From the NCBI GenBank assembly GCA_946482335.1, contig CAMLRG010000252.1:1-6878 (forward strand): a stretch of DNA of 6,878 nucleotides. The letters are read 5' to 3'. The position numbers were made by a program, and so were the translations under genes. This document shows, in pieces, positions 1-6,011 of this stretch; the stretch's first letter is position 1, and every line of letters begins with the position of its first letter. This DNA is from an uncultured Duganella sp. (lineage in GTDB: Bacteria > Pseudomonadota > Gammaproteobacteria > Burkholderiales > Burkholderiaceae). Under the pieces are notes generated by a model, which had not been told where the DNA came from, searched no databases, and saw only the letters and a list, made by a program, of their open reading frames with translations.

Positions 1-895
1 TCAGCACGCCCGAGCGCACCAGGAAGGTGCCCAGCAGCGACAGCGAGAACGCCAGGATCGCCAGCAGCGCCGTCCAGCTTTGGAAAATGCCGCGTTTTTC
101 CGTCACCGCCAGCGAATGCAGCAGGGCGGTGCCCGCCAGCCAGGGCATGAAGGAAGCGTTTTCCACGGCATCCCAGAACCACCAGCCGCCCCAGCCCAGT
201 TCGTAATAGGCCCAGAAACTGCCCAGCGCAATGCCCAGGGTCAGGAAGCTCCACGCCGCCAGCGCCCACGGCCGCGACCAGCGCGCCCAGGAGGCGTCGA
301 GGCGGCCGCCCAGCAGGGCGGCAATGGCAAAGGCGAACGTCACGGAAAAGCCGACATAGCCCATGTACAACAGGGGCGGGTGGGCGATCATGCCGGCGTC
401 CTGCAGCAGCGGGTTCAAGTCGTTGCCGTCGGGCGCCGCAGGCAGCAGGCGGGCAAACGGATTGGACGTCAGCAGCAGCAACAGCAGGAAACCGATTGCC
501 ACCAGCCCCAGCACGCCGAGCAGGCGCGCCTGCATGGCGCGCGGCAGTTGCCGCGACAGGCAGGCGGCGGCGCAGGTCCACGCTGACAGCAGCCAGGTCC
601 ACAGCAGCAGCGAGCCTTCATGGCCGCCCCAGGCCGCGCTCAGGCGGTAATGCCAGGGCAGCATGCTGTTGGAATGCTGGGCCACATAACGCAGCGAGAA
701 GTCGTTGGCGTACAGACTGTAGGCCAGGCAGCCGAAGGCCAGCGTGCAGAACAGGAATTGGCCGGCGGCAGCGGGCCGCGCCAGCGCCATCCAGCGCACA
801 TCGCCGCGCCGTGCCCCGGCCAGCGGCAGCACGCCCTGCACGGCGGCCAGCAGCACGGCCAGTACCAGCGCGAAATTGCCGGCTTCGGCGATCAT
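1..895 (-). CDS. ccmF: Cytochrome c heme lyase subunit CcmF, N-terminal part (3' end outside window)
   Basis: CcmF is the inner-membrane protein that takes heme from holo-CcmE and, with CcmH, ligates it to the CXXCH motif of apocytochrome c in the periplasm. The first 298 residues are visible; family members are about 640-670 long. The tryptophan-rich heme-handling motif WGGWWFWD lies at residues 235-242 and is followed by [11 protein letters not shown]. His172 (in [10 protein letters not shown]) and His260 (in [11 protein letters not shown]) match the conserved heme-ligand histidines known from E. coli CcmF (H173, H261). Hydrophobic helices lie roughly at 5-25, 44-62, 122-143, 178-195, 209-229 and 274-293. 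The visible end, [10 protein letters not shown], is a family signature just before the next conserved His. The ATG at 895 overlaps the ccmE stop as ATGA and has AAAGG 6 bases upstream (902-906), implying translational coupling. The residue after WWFWD is Ala, where I recall Pro in E. coli. The assignment is secure. Confidence 0.97.
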   Translation of the reverse strand, partial: MIAEAGNFALVLAVLLAAVQGVLPLAGARRGDVRWMALARPAAAGQFLFCTLAFGCLAYSLYANDFSLRYVAQHSNSMLPWHYRLSAAWGGHEGSLLLWTWLLSAWTCAAACLSRQLPRAMQARLLGVLGLVAIGFLLLLLLTSNPFARLLPAAPDGNDLNPLLQDAGMIAHPPLLYMGYVGFSVTFAFAIAALLGGRLDASWARWSRPWALAAWSFLTLGIALGSFWAYYELGWGGWWFWDAVENASFMPWLAGTALLHSLAVTEKRGIFQSWTALLAILAFSLSLLGTFLVRSGVL

Positions 896-1341
896 GGGCT
901 GCCTTTCAACGACGCCGGCGCGCGCCCTTGCTCCAGCGCGTGCGCCGCTTCCGCCGGCATGTAGTTTTCATCGTGCTTGGCCAGCACTTCCTGCGCCAGG
1001 AACAGTGCACCTTGTCCCAGGCGGCCCTGCGCCACCGCGCCCTTGCCTTCCCTGAACAGGTCGGGCAGGGTGCCGCGGTATTGCACTGCAACCTTCTGCA
1101 CGTTGTCGGTGATGACGAAGCTGACCGTCAGGCCGTCGTCGAGGCGGCGCACGCTGCCCTGTTCCACCAGGCCGCCGATGCGGAAGATGCCGTTGCGCGG
1201 CGCGCTGCCGGCCACCACCTGGCTTGGCGTGAAGAAGAACACCAGATTGTCGCGGAAGGCGGTCAGCACCAGCGCCGCCGCAATGCCGCAGGCGGTCAGG
1301 CTGGCGCCGATCAGGGCCAGGCGCTGGTGGCGCGGCTTCAT
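892..1341 (-). CDS. ccmE: Periplasmic heme chaperone CcmE
   Basis: CcmE is a membrane-anchored periplasmic chaperone. It binds heme covalently after loading by CcmC and hands it to CcmF. The protein is 149 residues, normal for the family. A short basic N-terminus (MKPRHQR) precedes one anchor helix at about residues 7-29, and the rest is the periplasmic beta-barrel domain ([14 protein letters not shown] at 51-64, FVITDN at 75-80). The heme-attaching histidine is His123, in [10 protein letters not shown], with the conserved Tyr127 four residues later; this is the HxxxY motif typical of proteobacterial CcmE. The chosen ATG at 1341 overlaps the ccmD stop as ATGA and has GAGGG about 6 bases upstream. 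The open frame continues to an upstream start at 1410, but that would add 23 Arg/Ala/Gly-rich residues overlapping ccmD and bury the anchor, so I reject it. Confidence 0.97.
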   Translation of the reverse strand: MKPRHQRLALIGASLTACGIAAALVLTAFRDNLVFFFTPSQVVAGSAPRNGIFRIGGLVEQGSVRRLDDGLTVSFVITDNVQKVAVQYRGTLPDLFREGKGAVAQGRLGQGALFLAQEVLAKHDENYMPAEAAHALEQGRAPASLKGSP

Positions 1342-1511
1342 GGCGCACCCTCGCCGTCGTGCCGCACCAAGGCGCCCCGCGCCGCGCGCTCGCGCCGCGC
1401 CAGTGCCCATACTTCCAGCGCCATCAGGGCCGACGCCACACCGAACGCGCCCCAGACGTAGACGCCATAGCCGCCCATGGCGAGGAAATCCCGCAGGCTG
1501 TGCCAGTTCAT
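1338..1511 (-). CDS. ccmD: Heme exporter small subunit CcmD
   Basis: CcmD is a small membrane protein needed to release holo-CcmE from the CcmABC complex. The product is 57 residues, typical of this very short family. The N-terminal conserved signature is clear: [16 protein letters not shown] at residues 9-24. It leads into a single transmembrane helix (about 15-36), then a Glu (EVW, residue 33) and an Arg-rich cytoplasmic tail ([13 protein letters not shown]). The ATG at 1511 overlaps the ccmC stop as ATGA, and the gene ends in ATGA with ccmE. It has the strongest ribosome binding site in the operon, AGGAGG. The frame is open far upstream through ccmC, but only this last segment is coding. 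Position between ccmC and ccmE is the standard order. Confidence 0.95.
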   Translation of the reverse strand: MNWHSLRDFLAMGGYGVYVWGAFGVASALMALEVWALARRERAARGALVRHDGEGAP

Positions 1512-2278
1512 GCCTTCCTCCTGCGCAGCCAGGCGGAGCTGCCGTGCCGTTCCAGCACGATGCAGCGCGCCCGCCGCAGCGCGATAGCGATTCCGTAGCA
1601 CCAGAATGCCGCCACCATCAGCAGCATGGCCGCCAGCATGGCGGGGGCCATCGAGGGCGCATTGCCGAGGGTGACGGAGGGGCCCTGGTGCAGCGTGTTC
1701 CACCAATAGACCGAGAAGTAGATGACCGGAATGTTGACCGCGCCGACCAGGGCCAGCACCGCGGCGGCGCGGTCGGCGCGGCGCTCGTCGGCGATCGAAG
1801 CGTGCAAGCCCATGAAGCCGAGGTAGAGGAACAGCAGGATCAGCTCGGAGGTCAGGCGCGCATCCCACACCCACCAGGCGCCCCAGGTCGGCTTGCCCCA
1901 CAGTGCGCCAGTCCATAGCGCCAGGAACGTGAACAGGGCGCCGGTCGGCGCCAGCGCACTGGCCATGATGGACGACACGCCGGTGCGGAAAGCCAGGCCG
2001 ATGCCGGCCCACCCCGCCATCGCCAGATAGACCAGCATCGACATCCAGGCAGCCGGCACGTGGACGAAGATGATGCGATATGCGTCGCCCTGCTGGAAAT
2101 CGGTCGGTGCGACCAGCAGGCCAATGGCCAGGCCCGCCAGGGCGAACAGCACGCCGAGCGCGCCGAACCAGGGAAGCAGGCGGCCGGCCAGGTGATAGAA
2201 GTTGCGCGGCGAAGCGAAAGTGAACAGCGTGAGGCGGCGGCGCGCGCCGCTTGCGCTTGAATAATACGGTTGATCCAT
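1508..2278 (-). CDS. ccmC: Heme exporter / heme-handling protein CcmC
   Basis: CcmC is the inner-membrane protein that presents heme at the periplasmic face and drives its covalent attachment to CcmE. The protein is 256 residues with about six helices (near 36-57, 75-97, 109-128, 144-165, 172-192 and 210-235). The tryptophan-rich loop WGAWWVWD is at residues 132-139, followed by ARLTSEL. The two conserved heme-ligand histidines are His73 (IFVHVPAAW) and His197 (WWNTLHQG), equivalent to E. coli His60 and His184; both are shifted by 13, so the N-terminus is about 13 residues longer than in E. coli. The ATG at 2278 is supported by GGAG eight bases upstream and by the lack of a later in-frame start before helix 1. 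It is separated from ccmB by 15 bases and overlaps ccmD by 4 (ATGA). Confidence 0.97.
   Translation of the reverse strand: MDQPYYSSASGARRRLTLFTFASPRNFYHLAGRLLPWFGALGVLFALAGLAIGLLVAPTDFQQGDAYRIIFVHVPAAWMSMLVYLAMAGWAGIGLAFRTGVSSIMASALAPTGALFTFLALWTGALWGKPTWGAWWVWDARLTSELILLFLYLGFMGLHASIADERRADRAAAVLALVGAVNIPVIYFSVYWWNTLHQGPSVTLGNAPSMAPAMLAAMLLMVAAFWCYGIAIALRRARCIVLERHGSSAWLRRRKA
1517..1522 (-). promoter_or_regulatory. Consensus ribosome binding site of ccmD
   Basis: The minus strand reads AGGAGG, five bases before the ccmD ATG at 1511. It lies within the last codons of ccmC. It fixes the ccmD start inside a much longer open frame and suggests that ccmD can initiate efficiently as well as by coupling from ccmC. 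Confidence 0.8.
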
Positions 2279-2286
2279 ATGCTGAA

Positions 2287-2290
2287 CTCC
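2287..2290 (-). promoter_or_regulatory. Ribosome binding site of ccmC
   Basis: The minus strand reads GGAG, eight bases before the ccmC ATG at 2278. It sits in the 15-base gap after the ccmB TAG (2294-2296), the only true intergenic gap inside this operon. It supports the 2278 start. Confidence 0.7.
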
Positions 2291-2293
2291 GTC

Positions 2294-2953
2294 CTACTCG
2301 TGTGCGATCCGCAGCGCGGCGGCGGCAGCCCAGGGTGCGGCCGCCAGCGCACCGGCCAGCAGGGCGCCCAGCAACATCAGTTGGGTCGCACTGCCGGTGC
2401 TGTCGCTCACCGCGGAACTGCCGAGAATTAATAAAGGAATATACAGGGGCATCAATATCAGCGCAACCAGCACGCTGCCGCCGCGCGCGCCCAGCGCAAG
2501 GCCGGCGCCGATGCTGCCCAACAGGCTCAAGACGGGGGTGCCAAGCAGCAGCCCGAGGCACAGCACGCCCAGTGCGCCGGCATCGAGTCCGTATTGCAGG
2601 GCGACCAGCGGCGCCAGCAGCAGCAGCGGCAAGCCCGAGGTCAGCCAGTGCGCCGCGACTTTGGCCAGCACCAGCAGTTCCAGCGGCTGCGGGGACAGCA
2701 GCAATTGTTCCAGGGAGCCGTCGGCGTAATCGTCGGCGAACAGGCGCGGCAGGCCGAGCAGGGAAGCGAGCAGGGCCGCCACCCAGACGATGCCGGGCGC
2801 CACGCTGCGCAACAGCTGGCCGTCCGGCCCCAGCGCCAGCGGAAACAGCGCGGTGGTGACGAGGAAGAAGGCCAGCGGCAGCAGGACATCGCTGCGCCGG
2901 CGCAGGGCCAGCAGCAGGTCGCGCCGCAGCAATTGGCCGGCGGCGTTCAGCAT
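2294..2953 (-). CDS. ccmB: Heme exporter ABC permease subunit CcmB
   Basis: CcmB is the membrane partner of the CcmA ATPase in the CcmABCD complex, which releases holo-CcmE from CcmC/D. The protein is 219 residues, the usual length, with about six hydrophobic helices (roughly 22-42, 51-70, 103-120, 124-152, 155-180, 190-215). Family signatures seen are FADDYADGSLEQLLLSP at residues 72-88, the region thought to contact the ATPase, and LMPLYIPLLILGSSA at 167-181. The N-terminus LRRDLLLALRRRSD is the expected cytoplasmic amphipathic stretch. The ATG at 2953 overlaps the end of ccmA by 7 bases and has only a weak GGG upstream, so translation is probably coupled to ccmA. The frame is open to a start at 3112 inside ccmA, but that extension is Gly/Ala/Arg-rich shadow sequence. 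Confidence 0.96.
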   Translation of the reverse strand: MLNAAGQLLRRDLLLALRRRSDVLLPLAFFLVTTALFPLALGPDGQLLRSVAPGIVWVAALLASLLGLPRLFADDYADGSLEQLLLSPQPLELLVLAKVAAHWLTSGLPLLLLAPLVALQYGLDAGALGVLCLGLLLGTPVLSLLGSIGAGLALGARGGSVLVALILMPLYIPLLILGSSAVSDSTGSATQLMLLGALLAGALAAAPWAAAAALRIAHE

Positions 2954-3567
2954 GGCGCGCCCAACTGCAATCGGCGCGCGCCGGGCAGGGCGGGGTCCTG
3001 GTGCGTGGTCAGCACCAGCATGCCGCCACGCGCGCAATGGGCCTGCAGTATGGCCCCCACGTGCGCCACCGCCGCCTGGTCCAGCGCCGCCAGCGGTTCG
3101 TCGAGAATCCACAAGGGCCGCTCAGGAGCAAGCAGCAAGCGCGCCAGTGCCACGCGCTTGCGTTGGCCTTGCGACAGCAGGCGCACCGGGCACTGCGCGG
3201 CCGCCGCCAACCCCATTTCCGCCAACGCGGCCAGCGCGGCCTGCCGGCTGCAGCGTGCACCCGGCAGGCCGGCCAGCGCCAGGTTTTCCCATGCCAGCAA
3301 GTCCGGCTTCAAGCCGTCCGCATGGCCGATGTGGAGCAATTGCGCGTGGTAGTGGGGACGGGTGGCCAGTACCGGCCTGCCGTCCCAGTGTACCGCGCCG
3401 CGCTCCGGGATAGCCAAGCCGCACAGGGAGCGCAACAGGGTGGTCTTGCCGCTGCCATTGCGCCCTTGCACCCAGAGCGCCGCGCCGGCCTGCAGTGCGA
3501 AACTGATGCCCGCGAACAGCGTGGCGCGGCCGCGGCGGCAGGTGAGCTGTTGGCATGTGAGGCTCAT
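2947..3567 (-). CDS. ccmA: Cytochrome c biogenesis ABC transporter ATP-binding protein CcmA
   Basis: CcmA is the cytoplasmic ATPase of CcmABCD; ATP hydrolysis frees heme-loaded CcmE from the complex. The protein is 206 residues. It shows Walker A GRNGSGKTT (35-43), a signature LSQGQRKR (131-138, the CcmA-typical variant of LSGGQ), Walker B LWILDEP (152-158) and the switch His189 in LTTHQD. IGHADGLKPDLLAWENL (80-96) is the family Q-loop/helical region. The ATG at 3567 follows AAAGGGGA (3571-3578) and gives the standard MSLTCQQLTCRRG start. A longer frame from 3654 would add 29 residues with no family resemblance and would run over the likely promoter. It is the first gene of the operon here, transcribed away from the LysR-type gene. 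Confidence 0.97.
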   Translation of the reverse strand: MSLTCQQLTCRRGRATLFAGISFALQAGAALWVQGRNGSGKTTLLRSLCGLAIPERGAVHWDGRPVLATRPHYHAQLLHIGHADGLKPDLLAWENLALAGLPGARCSRQAALAALAEMGLAAAAQCPVRLLSQGQRKRVALARLLLAPERPLWILDEPLAALDQAAVAHVGAILQAHCARGGMLVLTTHQDPALPGARRLQLGAPC

Positions 3568-3570
3568 GAA

Positions 3571-3578
3571 TCCCCTTT
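3571..3578 (-). promoter_or_regulatory. Ribosome binding site of ccmA
   Basis: The minus strand reads AAAGGGGA, ending three bases before the ATG at 3567. It is purine-rich with an AGGGG core and decides the ccmA start against the upstream alternative at 3654. Confidence 0.65.
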
Positions 3579-3593
3579 CATCGTTGTGGGCAC

Positions 3594-3622
3594 ATGGTAG
3601 CACCAGGGGCGTTGCATGCCAG
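3594..3622 (-). promoter_or_regulatory. Candidate sigma-70 promoter for the ccm operon
   Basis: On the minus strand there is a -35-like CTGGCA (3617-3622, 4/6 match) and, 17 bases on, a -10-like TACCAT (3594-3599, 4/6). The -10 is preceded by TGC, an extended -10 feature. Transcription would begin near 3587, giving a 5' leader of about 20 bases that contains the ccmA ribosome binding site. This is pattern matching only. A second AT-rich minus-strand possibility, TATAAA at 3638-3643, has no acceptable -35. Confidence 0.4.
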
Positions 3623-3734
3623 GCTTGGTCTACCGGTTTTATAATCCAGATCATGTTTTGGCGTAATTTCGCCGAAACGGCCTCTTGCCACAGGCATTTG
3701 ACGGCCTGCCGCGTTTGCGGGTAACGTTCGTACC

Positions 3735-4622
3735 ATGTTCGAACTTAGCCAGCTGCGCTGCTTCGTTGCCGTTGCCGAGGAATTGCATTTCGGCCGCGCG
3801 GCCGAGCGGCTCCATATGACCCAGCCTCCGCTCAGCCGCCAGGTGCACCTGCTGGAGCACCACGTCGGCACCCAGCTGCTCGAGCGCAGCAGCCGCGCCG
3901 TGCGCCTGACGGCCGCCGGCCGCGCCTTCCTGCCGGAGGCGGTGCGCATCGTGCGCCAGGCGGAGGAGGCGGCCTTCCTGGCGCGCCGCGTGGCCAAGGG
4001 GGAGCTGGGCACGCTGGCCATCGGTTTTACCTCCACCTCGGGCTACAGCCTGCTGCCGGACGTGGTGCGCCGCCTGCGCGCGCATTGTCCGGGCGTGACC
4101 CTCACGCTGAAGGAAATGGTCAGCACCGAGCAGGTGGCGGCGCTGGAGGCGGGCGTATTGGACCTGGGCTTGCTGCGGCCCCATGGCGCGCATGCCGAAC
4201 TGGAGTGCGTGCCGCTGGCCAGCGAAGGCCTGATGCTGGCCATCCCCGCACCGGAGGCGGCGCAGTGGCCGCAGCAGCCCACGCTGGCCTGCCTGCACGG
4301 CAAGCCCTTCATCATGTATTCGCCGTACGAGGCGCGCCCCTTCCACCAGATGCTGAGCGCCCGCTTCGAACGGGAAGGCGTGGTGCCGGACGTGGTCGAA
4401 CATATCGGCCAGGTGCACACCATGCTGGCCCTGGTCAGCGCCGGGGTAGGGGCTGCGCTGGTGTCGGAGGCTTGCACCCGCCTGCAGTTCGATGGCGTCC
4501 TGCTGCGCAAGGTGGACACCGAACCGGTGCGCCTCGCCTGCGCCTTCCGCCGCGACAACGGCAACCCCGTCCTGCGCCAGTTCCGCGAGCACGTGCTGCC
4601 GGCGATTCAAATCTTGAATTGA
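3735..4622 (+). CDS. LysR-type transcriptional regulator, probable regulator of gudD
   Basis: This is a 295-residue LysR-family regulator, the normal length. The N-terminal winged helix-turn-helix covers about residues 1-60, with the family pattern HFGRAAERLHMTQPPLSRQ (18-36), LLEHHVGTQLLERSSRAVRLTAAG and the linker helix to about 90. The effector domain begins at GTLAIGFTSTSGYSLLPDVV and runs to about 290, as in periplasmic-binding-protein-like inducer domains. The inducer cannot be read from the sequence. Because the next co-directional gene is gudD, glucarate, galactarate or a breakdown product is the best guess. It is also divergent from ccmA, but control of the ccm operon seems less likely. 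The ATG at 3735 has no good Shine-Dalgarno upstream (GCGGG at 3716-3720 at best), so translation may be weak. The stop overlaps nothing; gudD starts 54 bases later. Confidence 0.93.
   Translation: MFELSQLRCFVAVAEELHFGRAAERLHMTQPPLSRQVHLLEHHVGTQLLERSSRAVRLTAAGRAFLPEAVRIVRQAEEAAFLARRVAKGELGTLAIGFTSTSGYSLLPDVVRRLRAHCPGVTLTLKEMVSTEQVAALEAGVLDLGLLRPHGAHAELECVPLASEGLMLAIPAPEAAQWPQQPTLACLHGKPFIMYSPYEARPFHQMLSARFEREGVVPDVVEHIGQVHTMLALVSAGVGAALVSEACTRLQFDGVLLRKVDTEPVRLACAFRRDNGNPVLRQFREHVLPAIQILN
4605..4619. promoter_or_regulatory. Putative LysR-type regulator binding site upstream of gudD
   Basis: ATTCAA-ATC-TTGAAT is a perfect 15-bp inverted repeat with a T-N11-A core (T4606 to A4618), the classical LysR-family box. 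It is AT-rich against a very GC-rich background and lies in the last codons of the regulator gene. Its centre (4612) is about 64 bases before the transcription start predicted from TAGAAT (4664-4669). LysR-family activators typically have their recognition site near -65. Geometry and position agree; binding is inferred. Confidence 0.55.
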
Positions 4623-4639
4623 GCGATCCAGGGATTGGA

Positions 4640-4669
4640 TTGGCCGGCGGCGCGCGGCGGTCCTAGAAT
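4640..4669 (+). promoter_or_regulatory. Candidate gudD promoter
   Basis: The -10 candidate TAGAAT (4664-4669) matches the consensus at 5 of 6 bases and is the only good one in the 54-base gap. A weak -35, TTGGCC (4640-4645), lies 18 bases upstream, as expected for an activator-dependent promoter. The start would fall at about 4676, directly before the gudD ATG at 4677, implying almost no 5' leader. Read-through from the regulator gene is also possible. Confidence 0.4.
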
Positions 4670-4676
4670 CCAAGGC

Positions 4677-6002
4677 ATGACGACTCCAACCATTACCGCA
4701 ATGCGCGTGGTGCCCGTGGCGGGCCGCGACAGCATGCTGCTCAACCTGAGCGGCGCCCATGGCCCGTGGTTCACACGGAATATCCTGATCCTGACCGATA
4801 GCGCCGGCCATACCGGGCTGGGTGAAGTGCCGGGCGGCGAAAAGATCCGGCAGACGCTGGAGGATGCGCGTCCGCTCATCGTCGGCAAGCCGCTGGGTAC
4901 ATACAACGACACCCTGAACGCCATGCGGCGTGCCTTTGCCGACCGCGATGCGGGTGGGCGCGGATTGCAGACCTTCGACCTGCGCACCGCCATCCATGCC
5001 GTCACCGCGGCCGAATCGGCCCTGCTGGACTTGCTCGGACAATTCATGGAGGTGCCGCTGGCGGCGCTGCTGGGCGAGGGCGTGCAGCGCCAGGAAGTCG
5101 AGATGCTCGGCTACCTGTTCTACATCGGCGACCGCCGCCGCACCAGCCTCGATTACCGCAGCGCGCCGGAGGCCGGCAACGACTGGTTCCGCCTGCGCGA
5201 CGAGGAAGCGCTGACGCCGCAAGCGGTGGTGAAGCTGGCGGAGGCGGCGCATGCGCGCTACGGCTTCAACGACTTCAAGCTGAAAGGGGGCGTGCTGGCG
5301 GCCGATACGGAAATGGAAGCGGTGCTGGCCCTGCACGAACGCTTCCCCCAGGCGCGCGTGACGCTGGACCCGAACGGCGCCTGGTCGCTGGCGGAAGCGG
5401 TGCGCGTGTGCCGCGACAAGCATGGCATCCTGGCTTACGCGGAAGATCCTTGCGGCGCGGAGAATGGCTATTCGGGCCGCGAGGTGATGGCCGAATTCCG
5501 CCGCGCCACCGGCTTGCCGACCGCCACCAATATGGTCGCCACCGATTTCCGCCAGATGGCGCACTCGGTCCAGCTGCAATCGGTCGACATCCCGCTGGCC
5601 GATCCGCACTTCTGGACCATGCAGGGTTCGGTGCGCGTGGCGCAGCTGTGCGAGATGTTCGGCCTGACCTGGGGCTCGCATTCGAACAACCACTTCGACA
5701 TTTCGCTGGCCATGTTCACGCACGTCGGTGCGGCGGCGCCGGGCAAGGTCACCGCCATCGACACGCACTGGATCTGGCAGGACGGCCAGCGCCTGACCAA
5801 AGAGCCGCTGCGGATCCGCGACGGCAAGGTGCGCGTGCCGTCCCGCCCGGGCCTGGGCATCGAAATCGACATGGATGAAGTGGAGAAAGCCCACCAGGCT
5901 TACCGGAACCTCGGCCTGGGCGCGCGCGACGATGCCGTCGCGATGCAATTCCTGATGCCAGGCTGGGCCTTCGACAACAAACGGCCCTGCCTGGTGCGCT
6001 GA
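4677..6002 (+). CDS. gudD: Glucarate dehydratase (enolase superfamily)
   Basis: The enzyme dehydrates D-glucarate (and usually L-idarate) to 5-dehydro-4-deoxy-D-glucarate, the first step of cytoplasmic glucarate catabolism toward 2-oxoglutarate or pyruvate. The 441 residues align end to end with my recollection of E. coli GudD (446 aa), for example [64 protein letters not shown] and the C-terminal DNKRPCLVR. Active-site residues are intact: Lys201/Lys203 in FKLKGG, metal ligands Asp231 (TLDPNGAW), Glu256 ([10 protein letters not shown]) and Asn285 (PTATNM), then Asp309 (LADP) and the general base His335 in [10 protein letters not shown]. The ATG at 4677 gives [16 protein letters not shown], matching the family start. 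A TTG at 4635 would add 14 unlike residues. Only AAGG one base upstream resembles a ribosome site. No transporter or later pathway gene lies in the window. Confidence 0.96.
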   Translation: MTTPTITAMRVVPVAGRDSMLLNLSGAHGPWFTRNILILTDSAGHTGLGEVPGGEKIRQTLEDARPLIVGKPLGTYNDTLNAMRRAFADRDAGGRGLQTFDLRTAIHAVTAAESALLDLLGQFMEVPLAALLGEGVQRQEVEMLGYLFYIGDRRRTSLDYRSAPEAGNDWFRLRDEEALTPQAVVKLAEAAHARYGFNDFKLKGGVLAADTEMEAVLALHERFPQARVTLDPNGAWSLAEAVRVCRDKHGILAYAEDPCGAENGYSGREVMAEFRRATGLPTATNMVATDFRQMAHSVQLQSVDIPLADPHFWTMQGSVRVAQLCEMFGLTWGSHSNNHFDISLAMFTHVGAAAPGKVTAIDTHWIWQDGQRLTKEPLRIRDGKVRVPSRPGLGIEIDMDEVEKAHQAYRNLGLGARDDAVAMQFLMPGWAFDNKRPCLVR

Positions 6003-6011
6003 AGCGCGCGT

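Larger units (their letters stand above)
3568..3734. other. Divergent intergenic region between ccmA and the LysR-type gene
   Basis: These 167 bases separate two divergent start codons. On the plus strand a perfect TATAAT lies at 3640-3645, with only a 4/6 -35 (ATGCCA, 3616-3621, 18-base spacer). Closer to the regulator gene, TTGACG (3698-3703, 5/6 to the -35 consensus) lies 18 bases before a poor TAACGT (3722-3727). Small inverted repeats are TTTCG-C-CGAAA (3667-3677) and CAGGC-N8-GCCTG (3691-3708). ACGGCCT occurs twice (3677-3683 and 3701-3707). No small gene or RNA was recognised. LysR-family regulators commonly repress their own promoter from such regions, so operators are expected here, but none is proven. 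Confidence 0.5.

Noticed and set aside
496..1918. Long plus-strand open frames opposite ccmF, ccmE, ccmD and ccmC (496-1461 and 977-1918)
   Set aside because: They are low-complexity Arg/Ala/Pro-rich translations antisense to well-supported genes, with no ribosome binding sites or domains.
1338..2561. A 407-codon minus-strand frame running from ccmB through ccmC
   Set aside because: Only its last 57 codons (ccmD, from 1511) have family signatures and a ribosome binding site; the rest is an out-of-frame shadow of ccmB and ccmC.
2594..3352. Plus-strand frame of 252 codons opposite ccmB and ccmA
   Set aside because: The Gln-rich translation is the antisense shadow of Leu/Ala-rich membrane protein codons; no homology recognised.
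4632..4643. GGATTGGATTGG tandem repeat before gudD
   Set aside because: Barely more than two copies of a 5-base unit; likely chance, though it overlaps the promoter area.
4645..4661. GC-rich stretch between the LysR-type gene and gudD considered as a terminator
   Set aside because: No stable stem followed by a T-run is present, and it lies within the candidate gudD promoter spacer.
3651..5948. A 765-codon open frame on the minus strand, antisense to the LysR-type gene and most of gudD
   Set aside because: It lies opposite two strongly supported genes, is His/Gln/Arg/Ala-rich with no recognisable domain, and is the expected stop-free shadow of GC-rich codon use.
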